Origin: QWQI01 sp964608915
GTDB taxonomy: Bacteria > Planctomycetota > Planctomycetia > Isosphaerales > Isosphaeraceae
Length of the DNA: 64,000 nucleotides
Direction of reading: 5' to 3'
Assembly: GCA_964608915.1 (NCBI GenBank)
Contig: CAZSQA010000029.1
Span: forward strand, 21,902 to 85,901
Shown here: piece by piece, positions 54,571 to 62,189 of the stretch
Numbering within the stretch: the first letter of the stretch is position 1
How the letters are laid out: every line of letters starts with the position of its first letter
Notes under the pieces: model-generated
What the model was told of the DNA's origin: nothing
Databases searched by the model: none
The model's input: only the letters and a program-made list of their open reading frames with translations
Position numbers and translations under genes: made by a program

Positions 54571-55731
54571 ATGAATTCGCTATGCCCCGACGACCGTGCC
54601 CTGGAATCGTTACTGGACGGCGCGGAATCTCTCGAAATCGGGCGAACGGCGATCGAGGCACACCTGGATCACTGCGTGCGATGTCAGGATCGGCTTCTGG
54701 CTCTTGCGGGGTCGACCGATCTATCCTCCCTGCAGGATGTTGAGGACCCATTCCCGGAATCGCCCAGCCAGGAGTTTCTCGATTCGCTCAAACGCCAGAT
54801 TTCTCTGGCGACCACGCTCGACATGCCAGCCACTGGCACGGAAGCCGTGCGATTCGTGCTCGACGGCCCGGCGCATTCCTGGCCCGATATTCCCGGGTTC
54901 GAAATTCTGGAAGTGCTTGGCCGGGGCGGCATGGGCACCGTCTACAAGGCGATGCAGAAAGGCATCGACCGTATCGTCGCCGTGAAAGTCGTCGCGCTCG
55001 GTCACGCGCCGGACGAAACCCGCGAACGCGCACGCCGGGGCGCAACCCTGCTGGCCAGTATGGACCACCCTCATATCGTGCGCCTGCATCATGTGGGACA
55101 ACAACCAGGACTCGTCTACGGCGTTCTCGAATTCATAAGCGGGGGCGATCTGAAAAAGGCCTTACGTGAAGGGCCCTGGCCGATCGGACGTGCCGTCGTT
55201 TTCATGGAAACCCTCGCCCGGGTCGTCGGCCACCTGCACGAGAAAGGCGTTGTGCATGCCGATCTCAAACCCGCGAATATCCTTATGGCCGGACCAGTTA
55301 CGCCGAAATTGGCCGACTTCGGTATCGCCAAAACGCTCTCGCCTGGATCGACCGTCGATGCCGCGGCGATCGGCGGCACACTTCCTTATATGGCGCCGGA
55401 GCAGTTCGCCGAATCTGGCGCGAATCTGGCTCCGGCGACGGACGTGCATGCCCTCGGAGCGATTCTTTACGAACTTCTGACGGGGCGGTCGCCGTTCGAT
55501 TCGCGGCCCAGGTCGTCGATTCCCGAACGGATTCGCAGTTTGCGACCGCCTGCTCCCTCTTCGATCAGGTCGGGCATTCCACCGGTCCTCGACGCGATCG
55601 TCTCGAAAAGTCTCGAAAAGGACCAGGCTGGTCGATATCCCGACGCATTGGCCATGGCTGACGCCCTCAGAGCCATCATCGAAAGCCGGCGAGGCAAATC
55701 GGCCAATGCTCCACAAACCGAAAAGCCATGA
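54571..55731 (+). CDS. serine/threonine kinase with N-terminal zinc-finger anti-sigma-like domain
   Basis: A 386-residue cytoplasmic protein kinase. The first 50 residues have His31-xxx-Cys35-xx-Cys38 (HLDHCVRC), the ZAS-type zinc motif of anti-sigma factors. The kinase domain begins at ILEVLGRGGMGTVYKA (about 112-126), has Lys139, catalytic-loop Asp231 in HADLKPANILM, and Asp249 in LADFGIAK. Two changes stand out: the HRD Arg is Ala, and the alpha-C Glu expected in the RREA-type segment is Gly (RRGATLLASMDHP). No transmembrane helix is present. Together with the preceding ECF sigma factor it is probably a partner-switch in which the zinc domain binds the sigma factor and the kinase domain sets its activity; that mechanism is inference. 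Confidence 0.9.
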   Translation: MNSLCPDDRALESLLDGAESLEIGRTAIEAHLDHCVRCQDRLLALAGSTDLSSLQDVEDPFPESPSQEFLDSLKRQISLATTLDMPATGTEAVRFVLDGPAHSWPDIPGFEILEVLGRGGMGTVYKAMQKGIDRIVAVKVVALGHAPDETRERARRGATLLASMDHPHIVRLHHVGQQPGLVYGVLEFISGGDLKKALREGPWPIGRAVVFMETLARVVGHLHEKGVVHADLKPANILMAGPVTPKLADFGIAKTLSPGSTVDAAAIGGTLPYMAPEQFAESGANLAPATDVHALGAILYELLTGRSPFDSRPRSSIPERIRSLRPPAPSSIRSGIPPVLDAIVSKSLEKDQAGRYPDALAMADALRAIIESRRGKSANAPQTEKP

Positions 55732-55952
55732 GTTTCAGCCGGCCATTCGGCATTTAGCCTCAGTTCGCCCAGGCCCTGAACCGGGCTAATGGGGCAGTCG
55801 GACAGATCGTTGACCTGGGAAGGTGTCACAGCCGAGATCGTCCAGAGCCATCGGCACGGTTGTCATATCGATTCGACTTCGCATTGTCGGGCCAGGGCTT
55901 CTGACCGCCTGAAGGCTCCTCGAACTCGGATTTCGGCTCGTGATGACGCACA

Positions 55953-57176
55953 TCAACCAGGTTCGATCAAGCCCCATAAGCGTGAAATGCCGGCCTTTTT
56001 CGGGGCATCGACTTTCGCGAGTTCCAGCCGTGTCATCAACTTGTCGGCCAATTGGGAAAACGCGATGGCAAGGCTCGACTTCGGTTGTTCTTCAACGACC
56101 GGCACGCCGACGTTGATGCTCTGATTCGCTACTTTCGGATCGTACGGCAGAATCCAGTCGAGTGTCGTGTTCAGCGTCGATTCGGCGTCGCCCAGCGAAA
56201 CTTCGTAGGGCTGACCTCGTCGGTTCACGAGAACCTGGAACCTGGATGCGGACTGTGATCGTTTCTGAATCTCGAACTTGAGAAACTTCATGGTGTTGCG
56301 AAGCGAGAGAGAGTTCAGCTCGATCACCACGAGAACCAGATCCGCCATGTCGATGATCTGCTGATCGATCCTGGTGTAGCCTTGAGCCATGTCGATGATC
56401 GTGATAGGAAACCTGGCCCGGAATCGCTCGACGATGCCGACGAGCCCCTCACTTTCGAAATCCAGGTGATCGTGCAGGGTGCTCGGGGTCGTCAACACTT
56501 CGATTCCAGAATCCTTGTATCGAGAAAGCGCCCGGGTGAACATCTGAAGATCGTAGCCCCGGTCCGATGTCAGCAGATCAGCGATGGTGAATTCCGGCTC
56601 CAGACTCATCAAGTCCGCGACGTCGCTATTGTCGAAGTCGAATTCCGCGATTCCCACCGGGGTCTTGTGTTGCAAGTCGATCGCCGCCGCGAGATTCACC
56701 GCGATCGTGCTTTTACCGGTTCCGCCGTTGCGGGAAAGGATAAGCACGAGTTTGCCTGCGTCACCCGACTTCGGCAAAGTCGTATTGAGCCGATCCTCAA
56801 TCTGGGGAAAGTTGGTTTCGAAATTCGTCGCGTCAAGATAATCGGTCGCGCCGGCCCGGAAACATCGCTGCACTTCACCCTTTTTGTGCATGTTCCCGAC
56901 TGCGACGATTGGGCCATCGAAATTGGCCGTGACCTCGGAAAGCAAGTCGAAGTGCGACTGATTGGCCACCATCGTCAAATCGATGAAGATGACATGAACG
57001 CCTTTTCCGAGCTTCAGAAAGTCGAGCTCACGGCCTTCGTCGACGACTTCGAAGCGAAACTGCAAAGAAGTATCGGGCTGACTCTGCAGTCGATTCCTGA
57101 ACCAATCGACCCGATTCGGGTCCTTTGATACGAAAAGCGCTTTCCGGGTTGGTCGCTCTCGCGCCGCGATGGACAT
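55953..57176 (-). CDS. CpaE/TadZ-like MinD-family ATPase
   Basis: A 407-residue cytoplasmic ATPase of the ParA/MinD superfamily. Residues 1-130 form a receiver-like domain (KALFVSKDPNRVDWFRNRLQ, VHVIFIDLTM), as in CpaE/TadZ. The deviant Walker A is SRNGGTGKSTIAVNLAAAI, starting near residue 146; the switch I/II regions are EFDFDNSDVADLMSLEP and TIIDMAQGYTRIDQQIID. CpaE/TadZ localises Tad pilus machinery, but no other tad genes are in the window. It is a single-gene minus-strand unit. Confidence 0.87.
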   Translation of the reverse strand: MSIAARERPTRKALFVSKDPNRVDWFRNRLQSQPDTSLQFRFEVVDEGRELDFLKLGKGVHVIFIDLTMVANQSHFDLLSEVTANFDGPIVAVGNMHKKGEVQRCFRAGATDYLDATNFETNFPQIEDRLNTTLPKSGDAGKLVLILSRNGGTGKSTIAVNLAAAIDLQHKTPVGIAEFDFDNSDVADLMSLEPEFTIADLLTSDRGYDLQMFTRALSRYKDSGIEVLTTPSTLHDHLDFESEGLVGIVERFRARFPITIIDMAQGYTRIDQQIIDMADLVLVVIELNSLSLRNTMKFLKFEIQKRSQSASRFQVLVNRRGQPYEVSLGDAESTLNTTLDWILPYDPKVANQSINVGVPVVEEQPKSSLAIAFSQLADKLMTRLELAKVDAPKKAGISRLWGLIEPG

Positions 57177-57522
57177 GGGATGAGAGGTTCCTTCGGAATC
57201 GTTCGAGACTTGGTTCGATGGATGAGCGCCTGCTTCTAATCCACTTTCAGGCCATCATGCCGGCTCAGCGAAACGAACTTCACAAGCGATTCGAATCACC
57301 GAAATCCGTACGGACAGAACGCACTCGCCAGATCGAAAAAGGGAATTCAGGCGATTCGAAAGCGATTGCGGATCTGACCCTGGCTTCCTGCCTTTTGGGG
57401 CAGTCCCACATCGACGAAAGCAGGCGGAGAGATCGAGGAATGCCGGTGACATTCGCTCCAGCTTCGGACGAACCCGCCGACCGGCCCCTTTTCGGTGGGG
57501 CAGGTCGGACCAGGAATCCAGC
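57177..57522. other. intergenic region
   Basis: About 346 bases upstream of the CpaE-like gene and downstream of the DUF1080 gene. The plus-strand frame through it is Arg/Ser-rich with no family similarity. I recognise no RNA, terminator or promoter. Confidence 0.35.
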
Positions 57523-58164
57523 TCATTTGATGCCGGAGGGAAGTTCCTTCACTTCGATCTTGCGGATCTTCACGACACTGCCCGGATCATGCTGCTGGAA
57601 GCCGAAATGGCCTTCTTTCCAGGCCGGGGAGTAGTCCTGATATTCGTAAAGCAGCTTGCCGTTGACACGCGTACGGATTCGTGTGACCGGTTTGCCGCGG
57701 TACATTACGTCCTGGACTTCGACTTCCTGCGTGTAGAATTCGTCAGGGCCGTGCGCGGCTTTGTCCAGATGGACCATCGTGTAGAGCGAACCGGACTTGA
57801 TCGGGTCGCCGTGGGTGGCGTTGATCTGTGACTCGTAGCCCTTCGAAAAGTCGCCGTTCGGGTCGGCGGGCGTACGGAAATACAGGCCTGAGTTGCCTTT
57901 GTCGTTGATCGAGATCTCGGCCCGGAAGACGAAGTTCTTGTATCCGCCCTTGGGGCTGTAGAGCATGGAAGCGTTGCCGGTGCCGACGATGGCCCCGTCC
58001 TTCACTTCCCACTTGCTGGAATCGCGGTTCTTGGGGCTGGCCTTCATTTCCCAGCCGGAGAGCGTCTTGCCGTCGAACAGGGAAACGAATCCTTCTTCAG
58101 CGGAGGCCGAACCGGCCAGGAAAAGCGAGGCCGCGATGGCGGCAGCCCACGTGCGTCGTATCAT
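57523..58164 (-). CDS. DUF1080 (3-keto-disaccharide hydrolase-like) secreted protein
   Basis: A 213-residue secreted protein of the DUF1080 family, a concanavalin-like beta-sandwich very common in planctomycetes. A signal peptide (MIRRTWAAAIAASLFLAGSASA) is followed by FVSLFDGKTLSGWEM, the family opening; WEVKDGAIVG, GNSGLYFRTP and EVEVQDV complete the pattern. Family members act on glucosides and 3-keto-sugars; no sugar dehydrogenase is in the vicinity to narrow the substrate. Full length. Confidence 0.95.
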   Translation of the reverse strand: MIRRTWAAAIAASLFLAGSASAEEGFVSLFDGKTLSGWEMKASPKNRDSSKWEVKDGAIVGTGNASMLYSPKGGYKNFVFRAEISINDKGNSGLYFRTPADPNGDFSKGYESQINATHGDPIKSGSLYTMVHLDKAAHGPDEFYTQEVEVQDVMYRGKPVTRIRTRVNGKLLYEYQDYSPAWKEGHFGFQQHDPGSVVKIRKIEVKELPSGIK

Positions 58165-58332
58165 GTCGCGAGATCCCTTATGGTGTGCAACGAGTCGGAG
58201 GTCGGATCCGACGAGAAAGTCGGCTGGTGGATTCCGAAATCCCTGTCAGGCGTACGAACGGCGGAACCTGCCCGTTGCGAGCCTCATGAGTTTCGGGAAA
58301 CGCGATTGAATGATAAAGAATCGGATATCGAC

Positions 58333-58974
58333 ATGCCAGAACCTCAAGCGGAACGCTTCACGGATTTCCCGAACTCGGACCTGACAAAAAGCGACGATTT
58401 CGGTCAAATCCTCACTCGGAAGTTCGAAGCGGCGCGGATCGACCCTGATGGGCGTCATGGCCGGCTTGTGCTTGTGCAATCGCACGCCACCAGACGACTT
58501 CTGCGACGCTTTGCCTCAGCCAGAGAATCGGTCACGGATGCCGATCTTCTGTTCGTCGCGCTCGCATTTCTGCCCGACGACCCCGGTGCAATCCTGAGGC
58601 CCGGCTCCGTTCGAGAGAATCCACAACAGGCTGCTCGACTATCGCGAACGTTGGTCGATCGCCCTGAGGCACAGCGATGGACGACCATCCAGGCTTCGAG
58701 ATTGCTGGCGCTGGTCGACGAAACGGTCAGATCGATCGGCGGTTCGGCAGACTGGATACTCGAAGGTGTCGACTGGGGGCGAATCGCAGAGATCCTGGCC
58801 GTTCCAGCCGACCACCGGGCCTGCGGCATGATCGCAGTGAGCGGTACGGGATCGGACCTTCGTTCGGAGAAGCCTGGAACGCACGGAATCGTTCCGATCG
58901 ACCGCGACGGTTTCGGAGGCAGTTTCGACCGCATCGAACCGGACACTGGCGAAGCCCCCGGGCGTGCATTATGA
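58333..58974 (+). CDS. hypothetical protein with nitroreductase-like C-terminus
   Basis: A 213-residue protein of uncertain status. The C-terminal section, ILEGVDWGRIAEILAVPADHRACGMIAVSGTG, resembles the end of nitroreductase-fold flavoproteins (usual LG..KILGIPEDYRPVALIPLGYP), but the FMN-binding N-terminal elements are not clear, so it may be a shortened or decayed relative. The ATG at 58333 follows no strong ribosome-binding site; the frame is open back to 58180 with poor-looking sequence. It overlaps the 5' region of the SGNH gene's open frame but ends 145 bases before that gene's start. Confidence 0.5.
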   Translation: MPEPQAERFTDFPNSDLTKSDDFGQILTRKFEAARIDPDGRHGRLVLVQSHATRRLLRRFASARESVTDADLLFVALAFLPDDPGAILRPGSVRENPQQAARLSRTLVDRPEAQRWTTIQASRLLALVDETVRSIGGSADWILEGVDWGRIAEILAVPADHRACGMIAVSGTGSDLRSEKPGTHGIVPIDRDGFGGSFDRIEPDTGEAPGRAL

Positions 58975-59119
58975 TGGCCGCTCAATGGCCGTGAAGAGCT
59001 TTCGCGGCCGTTCCCGCACGGATCCGTGCCAGCGTGTCGAACGAGATTTCGATGCACTGATCCACGAATCAAGCTCGAAAAGAATGTCACGATACGGCGA
59101 TCGAGGGGAGACTTCGGAT

Positions 59120-59857
59120 ATGCGGAATTTGAGGATGATGGTCATGAGAGGCCTCTTGCCGATGGTCATGATCGGGACGATCATGGCGGCCGGACTGGCC
59201 CAGCAGGCCGGGTCGAACAGCGCGACCGAACCGGCGCCGAGACCCGACAAAGGCTGGCAGGACAGGCACGCGAAATTCCTGGAACGTGTCAAACAAGGCT
59301 TCTCGAACGTTCTGTTCATCGGTGATTCCATCACCCAGGGCTGGGAAGGGGCTGGCAAGGGTGTTTGGGCCGAAACCTTCGATTCCCTTGGCGCCGTGAA
59401 TCTCGGAATCGGCGGTGACCGCACCCAGCACGTTCTTTGGCGTCTGGATAACGGCGAAATCGACGGTATTCAGCCGAAGGCCGCAGTCGTGATGATCGGC
59501 ACGAACAACCTGGGCGCCAACACGAACGAAGAGATCGTGGCAGGAATCACGGCGATCGTGAAGAAATTGAACACGAAGCTGCCGAAGACGAAGGTTCTGC
59601 TTCTGGGCATCTTTCCGCGGTCGGAGCGGGCCGATCATCCGCTTCGAACACGAATCAAGGAAATCAACGCCGAAATCGCGAAGCTCGATAACGGCAAATC
59701 GGTGTTCTACAAGAATATCGGCGGCCGATTCCTGGCTGAGGACGGCAGCCTCCCGAAGGCCACCATGCCCGACTTCCTGCACCTTTCCAGCGACGCCTAC
59801 CGCACCTGGGCGGACGCGATCGAGGACGATCTGGAACGTCTGATGAAAGCCGAATGA
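59120..59857 (+). CDS. SGNH/GDSL-family hydrolase
   Basis: A 245-residue secreted esterase/lipase of the SGNH fold. A signal peptide-like N-terminus (MRNLRMMVMRGLLPMVMIG) is followed by the four family blocks: FIGDSITQGW (block I, catalytic Ser), NLGIGGDRTQHVLWRL (block II, Gly), VVMIGTNNLG (block III, Asn) and MPDFLHLSSDAY (block V, Asp and His). It looks like the platelet-activating-factor acetylhydrolase type that deacetylates sugars. ATG 59120 follows GGGGAG about ten bases upstream; the longer frame from 58964 lacks a signal peptide. Confidence 0.93.
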   Translation: MRNLRMMVMRGLLPMVMIGTIMAAGLAQQAGSNSATEPAPRPDKGWQDRHAKFLERVKQGFSNVLFIGDSITQGWEGAGKGVWAETFDSLGAVNLGIGGDRTQHVLWRLDNGEIDGIQPKAAVVMIGTNNLGANTNEEIVAGITAIVKKLNTKLPKTKVLLLGIFPRSERADHPLRTRIKEINAEIAKLDNGKSVFYKNIGGRFLAEDGSLPKATMPDFLHLSSDAYRTWADAIEDDLERLMKAE

Positions 59858-59921
59858 CTCCGGGGCCTGGTTTTTTTCATGAATTTCCGGGCCTTTCTGA
59901 ACTTTTTCGGAGAGATGACCG

Positions 59922-59927
59922 TATAAT
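59922..59927 (+). promoter_or_regulatory. -10 element upstream of ssrA
   Basis: A perfect TATAAT lies 68 bases ahead of the mature tmRNA 5' end. A -35 match is weak (CTGAAC at 59897-59902, 19-base spacing). It would give a precursor with a short 5' leader, as is normal for pre-tmRNA. Confidence 0.5.
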
Positions 59928-60089
59928 CGGGTATCGGATCGGAAGCTGTGGTCGCTCAATGTGAGCGGTCATCGTTTTTCGAAACGATATCCAAAGGGGG
60001 CGAACCAGGATCGACCGGATTGCTGAAGACAGAGGTTGCGTGTCGAGGTTGGTCAGCAGGCCTCGTAAAAAGCAGACCGAACTTTAAGT

Positions 60090-60128
60090 GCCAACAACAG
60101 CACTCAAACCCTCCGCCTCGCTGCCTAA
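60090..60128 (+). other. tmRNA proteolysis-tag reading frame
   Basis: Within ssrA, resume codon GCC followed by eleven codons and TAA gives ANNSTQTLRLAA. The LAA end is the usual ClpXP-recognised degron of such tags. Confidence 0.93.
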
Positions 60129-60203
60129 ACAGTGACGGAGCTCCGCAGCAGGACTTCGGCCCGAGAGTCTTGTTCGGAGAAGCCAATTCGGGCTGGCCAG
60201 AGC

Positions 60204-61664
60204 CTAACCGCCGGTTGCATCTCTGGTGAGAAAACATGACTGGATAAGCGGAGCGGAACCCTGCCTGTTGGGGACTGCCCGACGAAAATCAAAGAATAGG
60301 ACACACACGTAGACGCCCTGACGGATGGGTCTCGGGACGCGGGTGCAATTCCCGCCGCCTCCACTACTTACGTCAATCGACTCCTCTTGAAAACAAGCGA
60401 CATCCGATGACGCAACCCCCTCAATCGAGGGGGTTGCGTCGCTGATGGAGTCCTTTGTCCGATTATCCCATGTGCCGTCCGTTGTCAAGGATTGACAGGA
60501 AGCGCCGCCCGATTCCCGACCCATTTCCGACCACTTTTCGGAAGGGGTCCTGAGGGGCACCGGAAGCCCCGATAAAGCCTTGGCCTGATCGTCCAGCCCG
60601 ATATGGGTGTACTTCATGGTCATCCGAACGTCAGCGTGGCGTGCTAACTCCTTTGCCTGAACCAGAGTCGCTCCATTCCGAAGCAGTCCCGTCACGTGGG
60701 AATGACGCCCGGCCGCGTGGAAATCAGCGATCCCTTCCGCCGTTTCATAGGGAATGCCGACTCGTTCCAAATCCTTTTGGACCATGTACCAAGTCTTTTT
60801 CTTGTCGAGCCTTGGGAAAAGTTCCGCATCGGGATCCATGCCCTTGATCCAGTTGCGAACCATAGCGACCAGCTCAGGGTGCATCAGTAACGTGTCCTCC
60901 CGTCGATGTTTGGAACATGCGGCCTTGACCTTTAGGATCGGCTGAGGAGCATCGAGATAGAAACTCCTGGGGGTCAGGCTGGCCAATTCTTGCCGCCTGA
61001 GACCCGTCATGAAGCTCATCAAGTAAACTCGTGCTCGCAGTTCGCCATCGTAACCCTGGACGTCCTGGCCACTCGTACGGGCCGATTCCACCAGAAGCAT
61101 GACCTCTTCCGGACTCAATGCGCGGCGTTTGTGCCGAACGTCGGTCTCGGCATTGAGCCTCGCAATCCCGGCGACCGGATTCGTAAGTAGCCGTTTCGTC
61201 GAGACTAGCCATTTCCCAAACTCATCAATGGCTTGGAGATAGTGATTGTAAGTCCTGGCTCCGAGATCCTCGGCTTTGCGGAGATCCTTGAGTCCATGCT
61301 CCACTTTTTCGGCGTTGATCTCTCCGATCGATCGGATGCCGCACTGGTCGATCAAACGTCTGATCCTAGAGATCGTCAGTTTGCGATGTTTCGGAGTGGC
61401 GTTGTCGAGTGCCCTCTCGAAAACCTCCAAATGGGAGTCAATCGTCGACTTCTTGATGGCCAACAATCGTTCGCTCTCCGGATCGATCATGCCACGTTTG
61501 CGAAGCATGACCTCGGTTTCGAGCTTGGCAGCGAGTTGCTCAGTCAAACCTTTGTCGGTGAATCCCTTAGCGTATGCCCGCTCGCCTTCGGCGTCGACGT
61601 ATTCGATCCACCACGGGCGGTTTTTCTTCCCTTTGTCGCGAGTCTTTTTGAAGATCGAGGCCAT
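60204..61664 (-). CDS. tyrosine recombinase (phage-type integrase)
   Basis: A 486-residue integrase. It has an N-terminal MASIFKKTRDKGKKNRPWWIEY segment, a core-binding SAM-like domain (about 70-190), and a catalytic domain with Arg in TGLRRQEL, His-Arg in DFHAAGRHSHV (one residue longer than the usual HxxR), a second His in ARHADVRMT and the nucleophile Tyr in MKYTHI. The ATG at 61664 has AGGAG nine bases upstream, so the longer frame to 61805 is not used. After the catalytic Tyr the frame continues into antisense of the 3' half of ssrA (to 60204); that tail probably reflects the junction made by integration. AlpA-like excisionase lies upstream on the same strand. Confidence 0.95.
   Translation of the reverse strand: MASIFKKTRDKGKKNRPWWIEYVDAEGERAYAKGFTDKGLTEQLAAKLETEVMLRKRGMIDPESERLLAIKKSTIDSHLEVFERALDNATPKHRKLTISRIRRLIDQCGIRSIGEINAEKVEHGLKDLRKAEDLGARTYNHYLQAIDEFGKWLVSTKRLLTNPVAGIARLNAETDVRHKRRALSPEEVMLLVESARTSGQDVQGYDGELRARVYLMSFMTGLRRQELASLTPRSFYLDAPQPILKVKAACSKHRREDTLLMHPELVAMVRNWIKGMDPDAELFPRLDKKKTWYMVQKDLERVGIPYETAEGIADFHAAGRHSHVTGLLRNGATLVQAKELARHADVRMTMKYTHIGLDDQAKALSGLPVPLRTPSEKWSEMGRESGGASCQSLTTDGTWDNRTKDSISDATPSIEGVASSDVACFQEESIDVSSGGGGNCTRVPRPIRQGVYVCVLFFDFRRAVPNRQGSAPLIQSCFLTRDATGG
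60340..60363. other. probable attachment site (attL) at the ssrA 3' end
   Basis: The T-arm and acceptor 3' side of ssrA are the standard integration target of tyrosine recombinases, and here an integrase gene ends inside ssrA. The exact crossover core cannot be bounded because the right-end copy is outside the window. Confidence 0.6.
60409..60440. terminator. strong hairpin just past ssrA
   Basis: GACGCAACCCCCT and AGGGGGTTGCGTC form a perfect 13-base-pair stem with a 6-base loop, 45 bases after the tmRNA 3' end. No clear T-run follows on either strand, so it is a candidate terminator of ssrA. It sits within the integrase frame. Confidence 0.45.
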
Positions 61665-61810
61665 TGGACTGCTCTCCTGGATCTTGAGGGATCGGTATCT
61701 GTAGGAGTACGGGAGGTGACAGTTGCGGTCGTGTTCAGTTGGGAGCGGATCGGACGAGCCATTGGCAGTAAGTCCCTCATCCGCATCGATCTTTGCCCAG
61801 GGCAAGCTGG

Positions 61811-61885
61811 CTCCCGAAGTCGCACGACGCCTTTCAGGCTGGACCCCAAAGCGTGTAATACGCTTTAAAATAACGACTTCGGGAG
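61811..61885. repeat. nested inverted repeats between excisionase and integrase
   Basis: CTCCCGAAGTCG (61811-61822) is the exact reverse complement of CGACTTCGGGAG (61874-61885). Within it AAAGCGT-GTAAT-ACGCTTT (61848-61866) forms a second inverted repeat. The layout fits binding sites for the excisionase or integrase controlling the integrase promoter, or an arm-type site. Confidence 0.65.
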
Positions 61886-61892
61886 AGTCTTG

Positions 61893-62096
61893 CTAGGTTC
61901 TGGTCAGTTCGGATGGACAGCCGGATTCGATCCAATCGTGGATGTCCTGGACCCGCCATCGGGCACTTCGGCCAATCCGGACGGGTTGCGGCACTTTGCC
62001 GCCGGAAACGAGCCTCCATAAGGTCCGCTCCGAAATGTTCAAAATGTTCGCCACTTGCTCGGCATTGATCAGCAGTGTGATTTGCTGCTCGTTCAT
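61893..62096 (-). CDS. AlpA/MerR-type excisionase-like DNA-binding protein
   Basis: A 67-residue winged helix protein. LINAEQVANILNISERTLWRLVSGGKVPQPVRIGRSARW matches the excisionase/AlpA helix-turn-helix (family DUF AlpA, pfam HTH_17). The GGAG at the proper spacing before ATG 62096 supports the start. It lies directly upstream of the integrase on the same strand, with inverted repeats between them; it probably acts as recombination directionality factor or integrase regulator. Confidence 0.93.
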   Translation of the reverse strand: MNEQQITLLINAEQVANILNISERTLWRLVSGGKVPQPVRIGRSARWRVQDIHDWIESGCPSELTRT

Positions 62097-62189
62097 CGTT
62101 CAGGCTCCGTGAATGGGTTTGATGCGTCAGGTGAACCGGGGCATCGAGCAGACCGGAAGACCGATCTGCCGATGCTCCTTAAGCTTCTG

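Larger units (their letters stand above)
59996..60363 (+). ncRNA. ssrA: tmRNA (transfer-messenger RNA)
   Basis: A complete 368-base ssrA gene, which rescues stalled ribosomes by trans-translation. The 5' end GGGGGCGAACCAGGATCGAC and the 3' end CGCCTCCA form the tRNA-like acceptor stem with one G-U pair; GGGACGCGGG and CCCGCC make the T arm. The tag frame is GCC AAC AAC AGC ACT CAA ACC CTC CGC CTC GCT GCC TAA (60090-60128), encoding ANNSTQTLRLAA. The T-loop reads TGCAATT instead of the usual TTCAATT. The CCA end is not encoded, since ACTA follows the discriminator A. The gene's 3' end is the likely attachment site of the adjacent integrase island. Confidence 0.97.

Noticed and set aside
54571..55731. 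Kinase as an inactive pseudokinase
   Set aside because: Although the alpha-C Glu and HRD Arg are changed, Lys139, Asp231, Asn236 and Asp249 remain, so loss of activity is not certain; kept as a kinase.
60125..60364. Minus-strand reading frame of 79 residues starting with MEAAGIEPASR
   Set aside because: It is antisense to ssrA. This translation is a well-known false protein that arises wherever tmRNA genes are translated on the wrong strand.
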